In this document: positions 1-7,042 of the stretch, one piece after another | Layout: each line of letters opens with the position of its first letter | Numbering within the stretch: the first letter of the stretch is position 1 | Translations under genes and position numbers: made by a program | The notes under the pieces: model-generated | Seen by the model: the letters and a program-made list of their open reading frames with translations, nothing else | Databases searched by the model: none | What the model was told of the DNA's origin: nothing | Source: QGNO01 sp964493125 | GTDB taxonomy: Bacteria > Chloroflexota > Dehalococcoidia > Lucifugimonadales > QGNO01 | Direction of reading: 5' to 3' | Length of the DNA: 16,005 nucleotides | Assembly (NCBI GenBank): GCA_964493125.1 | Contig: CAZBMS010000036.1 | Location: forward strand, 1 to 16,005

Positions 1-464
1 TTTTTGTCTATTTCTAACCCAGGAATTGATCTCGCCCGTGCACCAGTAGCAATGATTATGTTGTCGGCGGTCACTTTACGCCCATCGGGCTCTACTTGTA
101 ACGTGTTAGCATCGATGAATTTCGCGGTACCTTGAATATGATCTACTTTGTTCTTTTTAAGTAGGCCGGCTACACCTTTTGTCAAAGTGGTAACCACATC
201 TCTACTTCTATCTATTGCCTTTCCAAAATCAGGCTTAATATTATCAACAGATATGCCAAATGCCTCAGCTTGTTGAAATAACTCTAGTACCTCAGCGTTC
301 TTCAGCAGTGCTTTACTAGGTATGCAGCCCCAATTGAGGCAGACGCCTCCTAATGTGTTGTCCCTCTCAATAACAGCTGCCTTCAGGCCTAATTGCCCCG
401 CTCTGATCGCCGCGACGTACCCGCCGGGACCCGAACCAATCACAGCAACATCGTAGTCAGCCAC
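1..464 (-). CDS. lpdA: dihydrolipoamide dehydrogenase (E3), N-terminal part, cut by window edge
   Basis: This is the flavoprotein subunit that reoxidises dihydrolipoamide with NAD+ in pyruvate/2-oxoacid dehydrogenase or glycine-cleavage complexes, in the cytoplasm. Read from a GTG at 464, the first 154 codons are visible. An FAD-binding GSGPGG motif lies near residues 10-15. The redox-active disulfide motif GGVCLNWGCIPSKALL is near residues 36-51, with cysteines in CxxxxC spacing. An ATG motif (IIIATGAR) lies near the cut end. The start is supported by a G-rich Shine-Dalgarno (GGGGGGAAG) three bases upstream and by the family pattern in which the FAD motif begins within ten residues of the start. 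The usual Thr before the first active-site Cys is Val here, which is tolerated in the family. The C-terminal NAD and dimerisation domains are outside the window, so another flavin disulfide reductase of the same family (for example mercuric reductase-like) cannot be fully excluded. Confidence 0.9.
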   Translation of the reverse strand, partial: MADYDVAVIGSGPGGYVAAIRAGQLGLKAAVIERDNTLGGVCLNWGCIPSKALLKNAEVLELFQQAEAFGISVDNIKPDFGKAIDRSRDVVTTLTKGVAGLLKKNKVDHIQGTAKFIDANTLQVEPDGRKVTADNIIIATGARARSIPGLEIDK

Positions 465-550
465 AGACTTCCCCCCCGTTTACAAAGTTGAATCAGTATA
501 TGTTGTTTTTTAACAGTTGTGTCTATAGCTTTAAAAGCCGCATGCCTGAC

Positions 551-569
551 CCATAGATAAAAGCTATGG
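551..569. other. small inverted repeat in the lpdA/zinc-ribbon intergenic region
   Basis: CCATAG (551-556) and CTATGG (564-569) form a perfect 6-bp stem around a 7-base A-rich loop. It lies in the 289-base gap (465-753) between the divergent lpdA and the zinc-ribbon gene. It has no T-run, so it is not a convincing terminator; it could be an operator or chance. Apart from a possible promoter near 716, I see nothing else in this gap. Confidence 0.3.
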
Positions 570-712
570 CACCCAGTTGTGTTATCAATATCTCAGGTCA
601 TTAAATGAATTCTGATACGGTGGGTATTTGGCAATTTTTAGACAATTCCTGACCAATTCGCTTGAAATTTACGACATTTTTCTAAAAATGACTAGCTAAA
701 TATCCTGTTTTC

Positions 713-721
713 TGGTATAAA
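713..721 (+). promoter_or_regulatory. possible extended -10 promoter for the zinc-ribbon gene
   Basis: TGG followed by TATAAA (716-721) gives an extended -10 element about 33 bases before the ATG at 754. No good -35 is visible at the expected distance, which fits an extended -10 promoter. This is motif matching by eye only. Confidence 0.35.
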
Positions 722-753
722 AAGGTGGAAAATTCCTGAATTGGAGGAATCAT

Positions 754-894
754 ATGCAAGGTTATTGTGTGAAATGTAGAGCTTCAAGAGAGATACAAGG
801 TGCCCAGTCCATAACTATGAAAAATGGACGTCCTGCGACACAGGGAACTTGTCCAACCTGTAGCACCAAAATGTTCAAGATAGGCAAAGCCTAA
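754..894 (+). CDS. 46-aa zinc-ribbon protein, DUF5679 type
   Basis: A very small cytoplasmic protein. Two CxxC knuckles (Cys5-Cys8 and Cys33-Cys36) would bind one zinc ion. Between them is the conserved-looking core TMKNGRPATQGTCP, and the C-terminus is MFKIGKA. This layout matches the DUF5679 family as I remember it from Chloroflexota and related bacteria; its function is unknown. The start is firm: a GGAGG Shine-Dalgarno lies six bases before the ATG, and the TAA is at 892-894. It stands alone between divergent lpdA and the downstream pnt operon. A short CCCTC/GAGGG hairpin follows the stop. A role in nucleic-acid binding would be a guess from the zinc ribbon only. Confidence 0.85.
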   Translation: MQGYCVKCRASREIQGAQSITMKNGRPATQGTCPTCSTKMFKIGKA

Positions 895-911
895 AACACA
901 CTGGCCTATAC

Positions 912-928
912 CCCTCAAAAAAAGAGGG
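912..928 (+). terminator. weak candidate terminator after the zinc-ribbon gene
   Basis: CCCTC (912-916), seven A residues, then GAGGG (924-928), 17 bases after the stop codon. Only two T residues follow, so intrinsic termination would be weak. It may act together with the second hairpin at 934-952. Confidence 0.3.
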
Positions 929-933
929 ATTGT

Positions 934-1011
934 AGAAGCGCTAAAAGCTTCTTATATACAGAAGCCCAGGGTCGATGTCGGTTAAATACAATCGAATCCC
1001 TGGGTTCCTGT
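934..1011 (+). other. structured intergenic element upstream of pntAA (two consecutive hairpins)
   Basis: The first hairpin pairs AGAAGC (934-939) with GCTTCT (947-952). The second is much longer: 958-971 pairs with 998-1011, with 12 Watson-Crick pairs, one G-U and one A-C mismatch. An inner TCGAT/ATCGA stem (972-976 with 991-995) extends it beneath a 14-base loop. No T-run follows, so it is not a standard terminator. It lacks the arms and anticodon layout of a tRNA. Being 39 bases before the pntAA ATG, it could be a leader-RNA regulator, a protein-binding palindrome or a small RNA. Its function is unknown. Confidence 0.5.
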
Positions 1012-1049
1012 GTGATTATGGCCAAAATAAATAACTGAAGTATTTACAC

Positions 1050-2186
1050 ATGAAAGTTGGCGTTCCAAAAGAATCGTTCCCGGGTGAAAGAAGAGTCGCT
1101 CTAGTCCCGACCGTAGTGCCTATGTTGACTCGTCTAGGGTTAGAAGTAGTAATCGAGTCAGGTGCAGGAGAGTTAGCGGGATATTCTGATTCTGAGTTTG
1201 AGTCTGTTCAGGCAAAAATAGTAAAAAGCGCTGCGGATCTTTATTCCACCTCTGATATAGTACTCAAAGTTAGAGCTTCTGAGATAGGTGACAGTGAAGT
1301 TGCTTTAATTAACCAGGCTCACACTGTGATAGGGCTATTTGATCCGCTAGGATCTCCTGAATTTGCCAAGGGCATATCAAAAACAGGAGCTACAAGCTTC
1401 GCTTTGGAGCTAGTGCCTCGGATTAGCCGAGCCCAGAGTATGGACGCGCTAACTTCTCAGGCTACTATCACTGGATATAAAGCTGTCCTGATGGGTGCTG
1501 AAAAACTCCCGAAGATGTTTCCTATGTTGATGACAGCAGCGGGTACAATTACCCCTGCCAAAGTATTTGTGGTAGGTGCGGGTGTAGCTGGCTTACAAGC
1601 GATTGCTACAGCAAATAGATTAGGAGCAGTTGTTTCTGGCTATGACGTACGACCAGCTGTTAAGGATCAAGTTGAAAGCTTAGGTGCTACATTTGTGGAG
1701 ATAGAGCTAGAAACAAAGGATTCTGAGTCAGCGGGTGGATATGCGCAGGCGATGGGAGAGGAGTTTTACGATCTCCAGAGGAAATTGCTTACCTCCGTAG
1801 TATCGGATAGTGATGTTGTGATAACTACTGCCGCTATTCCTGGGAAAAAAGCGCCCGTTTTAATAACCTCCGAAATGGTCAAACAAATGAAGCCTGGTTC
1901 CGTAATCGTCGATTTAGCAGCTGAGACAGGTGGCAATTGTGAGTTAACTAGGGCTGGTGATGACGTAAACGAAGGCGGCGTTAGTGTAATTGGGCCTGTG
2001 AATTTGGCTTCAAGCATTCCCTACCATGCCAGCCAAATGTACGCACGTAATCAGTTAGCGTTCTTGCGTAACATGGTTAAGGAAAGTAGCTTAAACATTG
2101 ATATGTCGGATCAGATAATTCAAGAAAGTTTATTAACAAGAGAAGGTAAGGTAGTTAACGAAAGGGTCGCTGAGTTACTCAAATAG
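1050..2186 (+). CDS. pntAA: NAD(P) transhydrogenase subunit alpha part 1 (domain I)
   Basis: The soluble NAD(H)-binding domain I of proton-translocating transhydrogenase. It docks on the cytoplasmic side of the membrane complex and passes hydride from NADH to NADP+. The 378-residue length is typical of the split form of PntA. The N-terminus MKVGVPKESFPGERRVALVP is a family hallmark and fixes the ATG, although there is no strong Shine-Dalgarno. RISRAQSMD (residues 124-132) is the conserved loop at the hydride-transfer site. The dinucleotide-binding GAGVAG lies at 176-181, followed by GYDVRP with the acidic residue expected for NAD. Related alanine dehydrogenases share this fold, but the downstream pntAB and pntB genes settle the assignment. 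It is first in a three-gene operon of the Rhodospirillum rubrum type, unlike the fused pntA of E. coli. Confidence 0.96.
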   Translation: MKVGVPKESFPGERRVALVPTVVPMLTRLGLEVVIESGAGELAGYSDSEFESVQAKIVKSAADLYSTSDIVLKVRASEIGDSEVALINQAHTVIGLFDPLGSPEFAKGISKTGATSFALELVPRISRAQSMDALTSQATITGYKAVLMGAEKLPKMFPMLMTAAGTITPAKVFVVGAGVAGLQAIATANRLGAVVSGYDVRPAVKDQVESLGATFVEIELETKDSESAGGYAQAMGEEFYDLQRKLLTSVVSDSDVVITTAAIPGKKAPVLITSEMVKQMKPGSVIVDLAAETGGNCELTRAGDDVNEGGVSVIGPVNLASSIPYHASQMYARNQLAFLRNMVKESSLNIDMSDQIIQESLLTREGKVVNERVAELLK

Positions 2187-2233
2187 TATGCTTACATCGC
2201 ATCCTAATTCGAAAAAAGGAGGGTTCCTGTTAA

Positions 2234-2515
2234 TTGGAGATATTTATAGCTGGACTAACCATATTTGTTTTAGCAGTATTTGTTGGCTTTGAAGTCATTA
2301 CTAAAGTCCCTCCTCTCCTTCACACACCTTTAATGTCTGGAGCTAATGCTTTTTCCGGAGTGACTCTCATTGGGGCGTTGGTTGCGGCAGGAGTAAATGA
2401 ACCTATCCTCGCAAGAATATTGGGAGTAACAGCTGTTGCTCTGGCTACAACTAATGTTGTTGGGGGATTCCTAGTAACACACCGGATGTTGCAGATGTTC
2501 CGAAGGAAAACTTAA
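2234..2515 (+). CDS. pntAB: NAD(P) transhydrogenase subunit alpha part 2 (membrane domain)
   Basis: A 93-residue inner-membrane subunit. It supplies the part of membrane domain II that is fused to PntAA in E. coli. Three hydrophobic segments are visible (roughly residues 1-20, 33-53 and 57-80). The characteristic motif KVPPLLHTPLMSGANAFSG (24-42) is intact. The start is TTG: an in-frame TAA stands immediately before it, no ATG is available before the first helix, and a GGAGGG Shine-Dalgarno (2218-2223) is ten bases upstream. The gene is 47 bases after pntAA and two bases before pntB, so all three should be co-transcribed, with translational coupling into pntB. Confidence 0.93.
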   Translation: MEIFIAGLTIFVLAVFVGFEVITKVPPLLHTPLMSGANAFSGVTLIGALVAAGVNEPILARILGVTAVALATTNVVGGFLVTHRMLQMFRRKT

Positions 2516-2517
2516 GT

Positions 2518-3921
2518 ATGGTAATAGATTTGAGCGTAGTGAACTTTGTCTATCTTGTAGCTGTTGTTCTTTTCATTTTTGGATTAAAAGGGCTTTCCCA
2601 TCCAAGGACTGCTGTACGTGGAAACTTGATGGGTGCCTCTGGAATGTTGATCGCTATTATAGTTACCTTATTTGACCAAAATATAGTACGGTTCGAATTC
2701 ATACTGTTGGGGTTAGGCATAGGTACTGTTTTAGGAGCAGTGTTTGCTCTAAGAGTCGCCATGACTTCAATGCCGCAACTCGTAGCACTTTTTAACGGAT
2801 TAGGGGGCGCAGCATCAATGCTTGTTGCAGGTGCAGCTCTCGAACAAGAATTGGCAGGCACTACGTCATTAAGTCTTCAATTTAGTACAGCGTCCGGAAT
2901 TTCAGCTCTAATAGGTTCTGTGACACTCCTTGGTAGCCTAGTGGCATTTGGAAAATTGCAAGGTTTTATTACAGAATCTCCAGTTTTGATACCAGGTAGA
3001 CATATCATCAACGTCGCACTTGGGCTAATAAGTATTGCGCTTATAGTGTGGCTAGTTTTGGATTCATCTAACAGTCTACCCTTCTGGATACTTGTGGGTG
3101 TAGCTGCCCTTTTCGGGATAACTTTGGTTATACCTATAGGTGGAGCTGACATGCCAGTAGTTATATCTTTATTGAACTCCTATTCTGGATTGGCAGCATC
3201 AGCAACTGGTTTCGTGCTTCAAAACAATATGTTAATCATTGCGGGGTCTCTCGTTGGAGCAGCTGGAATAATATTGACGCGTATAATGTGTAAAGCGATG
3301 AATAGGTCGCTTACAAACGTACTTTTGGCAGGAGTAGGAGCTGTTGCAGCCTCGTCCACCACGGATGATGAGGTGTATGAAGGAAAAGTAAAATCCACAT
3401 CAGCTGATGAGGTAGCCATGCTTTTGGAGGACGCTCGTAGGGTAGTAATAGTTCCCGGGTATGGAATGGCAGTTGCGCAAGCACAGTTCGCAGTCCGAGA
3501 TCTTACTAGTCTGTTGGAGAGTAAGGGCGTCGAGGTAGAATTCGCTATACACCCCGTAGCTGGCAGGATGCCAGGCCATATGAATGTCCTTTTGGCTGAA
3601 GTCAACATTCCTTACGATAAACTAAGGGAAATGGATGACATTAATCCTAGCTTCGAACAAACTGATGTAGTTCTAGTTATCGGAGCCAATGATGTGGTAA
3701 ATCCTGTTGCTCGGGACAATGACGATCCTTCGAATCCGATAGCTGGGATGCCTATCCTGGATGTAGATTATGCCAGGACCGTTGTGGTAGTGAAACGGAG
3801 CCTAAGCCCTGGTTTTGCCGGTATACCTAACCCTTTGTTTGCTGCTGATAACAGCCTTATGTTATTTGCTGATGCCAAACAGGCTGCGTTGGACCTAGCA
3901 ACTGGCATAAAAGAGCTATAG
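2518..3921 (+). CDS. pntB: NAD(P) transhydrogenase subunit beta
   Basis: An integral membrane subunit carrying the rest of the proton channel (domain II) and the cytoplasmic NADP(H)-binding domain III. The 467 residues match the usual length. The first roughly 270 residues hold about eight or nine hydrophobic helices. After a short linker, domain III shows GYGMAVAQAQ (314-323), HPVAGRMPGHMNVL (345-358), IGANDVVNPVAR (388-399) and the NADP-site stretch KRSLSPGFAGIPNPLF (426-441). These are all standard family motifs. The enzyme uses the proton gradient to drive NADPH formation from NADH, supplying reducing power for biosynthesis and redox defence. The gene begins two bases after the pntAB stop. 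No clear terminator with a T-run is seen after its TAG. Confidence 0.97.
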   Translation: MVIDLSVVNFVYLVAVVLFIFGLKGLSHPRTAVRGNLMGASGMLIAIIVTLFDQNIVRFEFILLGLGIGTVLGAVFALRVAMTSMPQLVALFNGLGGAASMLVAGAALEQELAGTTSLSLQFSTASGISALIGSVTLLGSLVAFGKLQGFITESPVLIPGRHIINVALGLISIALIVWLVLDSSNSLPFWILVGVAALFGITLVIPIGGADMPVVISLLNSYSGLAASATGFVLQNNMLIIAGSLVGAAGIILTRIMCKAMNRSLTNVLLAGVGAVAASSTTDDEVYEGKVKSTSADEVAMLLEDARRVVIVPGYGMAVAQAQFAVRDLTSLLESKGVEVEFAIHPVAGRMPGHMNVLLAEVNIPYDKLREMDDINPSFEQTDVVLVIGANDVVNPVARDNDDPSNPIAGMPILDVDYARTVVVVKRSLSPGFAGIPNPLFAADNSLMLFADAKQAALDLATGIKEL

Positions 3922-4007
3922 CTAGAGTTCTATAATTAATAGCTTTACACTCATCCAGTATTAGACTATATTTCATCCCAATTTGGTTACTGTTCCTCTT
4001 CCTCGGG

Positions 4008-4013
4008 TATAAA
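4008..4013 (+). promoter_or_regulatory. possible -10 element for the nickel-type transporter
   Basis: TATAAA at 4008-4013 is preceded at a long 19-base distance by TTGGTT (3983-3988), a half-match to a -35 box. A transcript starting near 4020 would carry AAGGG at 4025-4029 as its ribosome site. That fits initiation at 4037 better than at the GTG at 4070. Motif evidence only. Confidence 0.3.
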
Positions 4014-4069
4014 TATATAGTGTAAAGGGTAAAACAATAGAGACACAAGTTGCACCACTTGCAGCCCTA

Positions 4070-4786
4070 GTGATGGGATTCCTACTAGGTCTTAAGCACG
4101 CCACCGATGCCGATCACGTAGTAGCTATATCGGCGATTGCTAGCGAATATCGTAATGCATGGAAGGGCATTTGGGTAGGTGTTTCCTGGGGCTTAGGCCA
4201 CACCACTCCCCTGCTTGGTATAGGTATAATAATTCTTATTTTAAAAGATAGGGTACTCGATGTGTACGCAGACGTAGCACCAATTTTTGAATTTGGCGTA
4301 GGGGCAATGCTAGTGTTTTTAGGTATACAGGTTTATTGGGGAATTCGAAAAGGTGCATTACATGTACACGATCATGAGCATGACGGAACCAAACATGTAC
4401 ACATTCATGCTACACACACGGAGGAAGCAGATCCTACCATAGAACAAGAGCACGGATTCTTTAGGCCTGGCAAGCCTTTTTTCAGGGCGAAGTCTTACTT
4501 CATAGGTATCATGCACGGGTTAGCAGGGAGCGCGGCGGTAATGTTGGCATTTTTGCCAACAATCTCATCTACTTTCGTAGGTGTAGCATATATTGCACTG
4601 TTTGGAATAGGGACGATATTTTCAATGGCAATAATCACTCTTGCTCTAGGAATCCCATTCGCAATATCTGGCTCCTATAAACGCCTCAATAAAATAGTAT
4701 CCGCCGTAGCAGGAGGATTGAGCATTGTATTTGGAGCCGCGTTAATGTCGGATGTTGCTTTAGGCACCCACTTGTTACCAGTTTGA
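4070..4786 (+). CDS. NiCoT/NicO-like nickel or cobalt transporter
   Basis: A predicted inner-membrane transporter for Ni2+ or Co2+. The signature HATDADH (residues 10-16, the HX4DH metal-selectivity motif of the nickel/cobalt transporter family) lies in the first helix, and GLGHTTP follows at 41-47. Six or so hydrophobic segments are visible, with MHGLAGSAAVMLAFLP (148-163) opening the second half. The loop at 97-129 is very His-rich (HVHDHEHD, HVHIHATH) and probably binds metal. From the GTG at 4070 the protein has 238 residues. However, there is no Shine-Dalgarno there, and the open frame continues upstream as a hydrophobic, family-like segment (VAPLAALVMGF). The true start may be a non-canonical ATA at 4037, seven bases after AAGGG. 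No nickel enzyme gene is visible nearby, so the substrate is inferred from the motif alone. Confidence 0.8.
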   Translation: MMGFLLGLKHATDADHVVAISAIASEYRNAWKGIWVGVSWGLGHTTPLLGIGIIILILKDRVLDVYADVAPIFEFGVGAMLVFLGIQVYWGIRKGALHVHDHEHDGTKHVHIHATHTEEADPTIEQEHGFFRPGKPFFRAKSYFIGIMHGLAGSAAVMLAFLPTISSTFVGVAYIALFGIGTIFSMAIITLALGIPFAISGSYKRLNKIVSAVAGGLSIVFGAALMSDVALGTHLLPV

Positions 4787-4813
4787 CAACCCAGATTATA
4801 TAACGGTCAACGA

Positions 4814-5908
4814 TTACAATGGAGCAACACGTGTTAGAACTTGGCGGGGATTATAGATTAACATTTTGTCGATCTGTGTATCTGTTACTCCGATATATTT
4901 AAGATATGGGACGAATTTCTCCATAACATACGAGTAGCCTGTTCCTCCATATGCCTTCAAGTGCATCTTCATGCAAACATCTTGGGAAAGCAAAATTTTA
5001 TCTTCAAATCCTGCTTCGATAAGCTGAGGTATTGCTTCGGCTACTAAAACGTCATTAGCCGATTGGAATGTACGATTGGCATCCGGATCGTTGGCGTTTG
5101 GATATCTTGCCATTGGTGCCCCTACCCTACCTAAAGTGTCAAATTGTATGTATGCTCCCAAATCAAGTAGCTCTAGCAGAAGTGGGACGTCTCCAGCGTT
5201 AGTATTGCTGTGTCCAAATATCACACGGTTCAGATCTCCTCCTTCCTCCCCAACAATCCCTGCAACTTCGAGTTTTTCTCTCCCAGTACCCCCATTGTGA
5301 AATGAGATTGCTGTTCCGGTCTGTCGGCTAGCACGAGCTGATGCCCTAACACTTTTTACTTCATTGTTTGTGATTGGATTCCCATTTATTCCAACTTCAC
5401 CAATTACTCCAGATTTTACATCCGTCCCATTTACTCCCTCAGTTATGTCGCTAACGATTGTAGTTGTTAATTCTTCCACTGTTTTCGTGTCCATGTCCGC
5501 GGGATGGTAAAATTTCTGATACCATCCCGCTCCCATCACTATATTTAGTCCAGTAGCAAGTGATGTTCTCTGAAGCGCCTTTGGGTCTCTGCCTAGACCT
5601 ATACTAGTAACATCTACGACAGTAGAACCTCCGGCGTTACGAAAATAGGTCAATTCTTGGGCAGCAAGTTGCTCATCGGTGAGCAAGTAGTTATCTTTAA
5701 CGTGTTTTCTGTCACGGACAAGATGCAAATTTTCTAGGGTAAGTTTCTGATCCCAGAGATATACATCTGATACTGGCGCATTGAAACCAAGTTCTTTGTC
5801 ACGCCAAAAGTCTATGTAAATATGCTCATGCATTATGGTAGGGCCAATGGTATCTGGTTCAACTAATCCGAGTACTGTCATGATTTTTCCTACTGCTTCG
5901 TTGGTCAT
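4814..5908 (-). CDS. phosphotriesterase-like metal-dependent hydrolase
   Basis: A TIM-barrel amidohydrolase of the phosphotriesterase family, probably cytoplasmic because no signal peptide is seen. The binuclear metal ligands are visible in order: HEH (His27 and His29 in TIMHEHIYIDF), Glu171 in GVIGEVG as bridging ligand, His204 in ISFHNGG, His233 in FGHSNTNAGD and Asp310 in LLSQDV. NPRQVL (353-358) is the usual C-terminal motif. A bridging Glu instead of the carboxylated Lys is the pattern of the phosphotriesterase homology proteins, so esterase, lactonase or amidase activity is as likely as true phosphotriesterase. I start at the ATG at 5908 (364 residues), which has AGGA a few bases upstream; a TTG at 5926 would add six unconserved residues. 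It is convergent with the transporter and divergent from the alcohol dehydrogenase. The substrate is unknown. Confidence 0.88.
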   Translation of the reverse strand: MTNEAVGKIMTVLGLVEPDTIGPTIMHEHIYIDFWRDKELGFNAPVSDVYLWDQKLTLENLHLVRDRKHVKDNYLLTDEQLAAQELTYFRNAGGSTVVDVTSIGLGRDPKALQRTSLATGLNIVMGAGWYQKFYHPADMDTKTVEELTTTIVSDITEGVNGTDVKSGVIGEVGINGNPITNNEVKSVRASARASRQTGTAISFHNGGTGREKLEVAGIVGEEGGDLNRVIFGHSNTNAGDVPLLLELLDLGAYIQFDTLGRVGAPMARYPNANDPDANRTFQSANDVLVAEAIPQLIEAGFEDKILLSQDVCMKMHLKAYGGTGYSYVMEKFVPYLKYIGVTDTQIDKMLIYNPRQVLTRVAPL

Positions 5909-6024
5909 TTTGTCCTCTATACCCAAGTTATTTCTGTGACTATATCTGAGAGCACAATCCGGTGCAAGAAACTTCTCACAGTAACTAGTGTACCTAAACG
6001 GCTCCTCTTTATAAAATTTGGGTA

Positions 6025-6030
6025 TATAAT
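6025..6030 (+). promoter_or_regulatory. possible -10 element for the alcohol dehydrogenase
   Basis: A perfect TATAAT lies at 6025-6030, 46 bases before the ATG at 6077, in the divergent gap shared with the hydrolase gene. No convincing -35 is present at 16-18 bases. Low-confidence motif call. Confidence 0.35.
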
Positions 6031-6076
6031 GCGATAGGCGTTAAACACCATAAACTAGATACTTAGGAGTTCTAAT

Positions 6077-7042
6077 ATGCGATCCATGCGGGTAGTTGGC
6101 CCAAGGATATTTGATGAGCAGGAGTTACCAAACCCAGAGGTCCTTGACGGCCAGGTACTAATTAAACTAGAACGTTTGTCGGTTTGCGGCAGTGATCTCC
6201 GGATATTTGACAGAACTTTGCCTGAGGAGGATTATCCTTTGGAATCTGGTAGACCCTGTCATGAATGTGCGGGTGTAATCGTCGAAAGTAAAAATGATTC
6301 TTTGGAAGTAGGCCAAAGAGTAATCGTGTTGCCATCTACCAGCGCTGGTTTGGTGGAATATCTTGCGGAGCCTCCGGAAAGGATAATTCCGATTCCTTCT
6401 TACGGCGATCTTTCTAGTTGGGTCATGTGTCAGCATATGGGAACGGTCATGTATTCAGCCGATCGCCTAGGATCAGTCCTTGGGAAACGAGTCGTAGTCC
6501 TTGGGCAAGGTCCCATTGGGTTGAATTTCACATATTGGATGAGCCAGTTAGGTGCTAAGCAGGTAATTGCGGTTGATCTGCTAGATTATCGATTGGCGGT
6601 CTCAAAGAAACTTGGGGCGACTGAGATCATAAATTCCTCAAAGGATGACGTAATTAAAGCAATTCCTGAGCTGACCGATGGTCATCAAGCTGACGTTGTA
6701 ATTGAAGCCGCAGGTACCGCAGAAACCATAAACCAAATGTTCAGCATCATTAGGAAAATGGGAACGGCAGTACTCTTCGGGCAGCCTCATTATGAAGATG
6801 TGTTGCCCATTAATTATGATGTAATGATGAGTAGCCTTGCTACGATATTACCCACAATTAGTTCTAGGCCACCGAATGATCCAACAAGCCATATTAAGCA
6901 TTGTGTTGACTTAGTTGATCAGAAACGGATTAATCTTGATCACCTTGTGACTCACAGCTTCCCATTTGGAGATGCTCAGAAGGCTTTTGAGCTCTATAGT
7001 GACAAGGAAGATAATGTGCTAAAGGTCATTATGGAACTTTGA
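6077..7042 (+). CDS. zinc-type medium-chain alcohol/polyol dehydrogenase, short form
   Basis: An NAD-dependent dehydrogenase of the medium-chain (MDR) superfamily, cytoplasmic. The catalytic zinc ligands look present: Cys37 in SVCGSD and His62-Glu63 in PCHECAG, with Cys118 in the region of the third ligand. The Rossmann motif is GQGPIG (143-148), and Asp167 at the end of the second strand favours NAD over NADP. At 321 residues it is shorter than the usual 340-350. The lobe that normally carries four Cys for the structural zinc is missing: after GQRVIVLP the chain goes almost directly to EYLAEPP. The start is secure, with AGGAG seven bases before the ATG. It is divergent from the phosphotriesterase-like gene and its stop abuts that of prmC. 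The substrate cannot be read from the sequence; sorbitol/threonine dehydrogenase-like enzymes are the closest type. Confidence 0.85.
   Translation: MRSMRVVGPRIFDEQELPNPEVLDGQVLIKLERLSVCGSDLRIFDRTLPEEDYPLESGRPCHECAGVIVESKNDSLEVGQRVIVLPSTSAGLVEYLAEPPERIIPIPSYGDLSSWVMCQHMGTVMYSADRLGSVLGKRVVVLGQGPIGLNFTYWMSQLGAKQVIAVDLLDYRLAVSKKLGATEIINSSKDDVIKAIPELTDGHQADVVIEAAGTAETINQMFSIIRKMGTAVLFGQPHYEDVLPINYDVMMSSLATILPTISSRPPNDPTSHIKHCVDLVDQKRINLDHLVTHSFPFGDAQKAFELYSDKEDNVLKVIMEL

Noticed and set aside
958..1011. Possible tRNA upstream of pntAA
   Set aside because: The stem ends resemble an acceptor helix and ATCGAATCCC recalls a T-arm, but the length (54 bases) is too short and no D-arm, anticodon arm or CCA end fits on either strand.
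5909..5926. TTG start adding six residues to the phosphotriesterase-like protein
   Set aside because: The ATG at 5908 has a ribosome site (AGGA) at good distance; the extra residues look unconserved.
4787..6076. Transporter, hydrolase and dehydrogenase as a new catabolic system
   Set aside because: The three genes are on alternating strands with separate promoters and no shared substrate clue; co-function is not supported.
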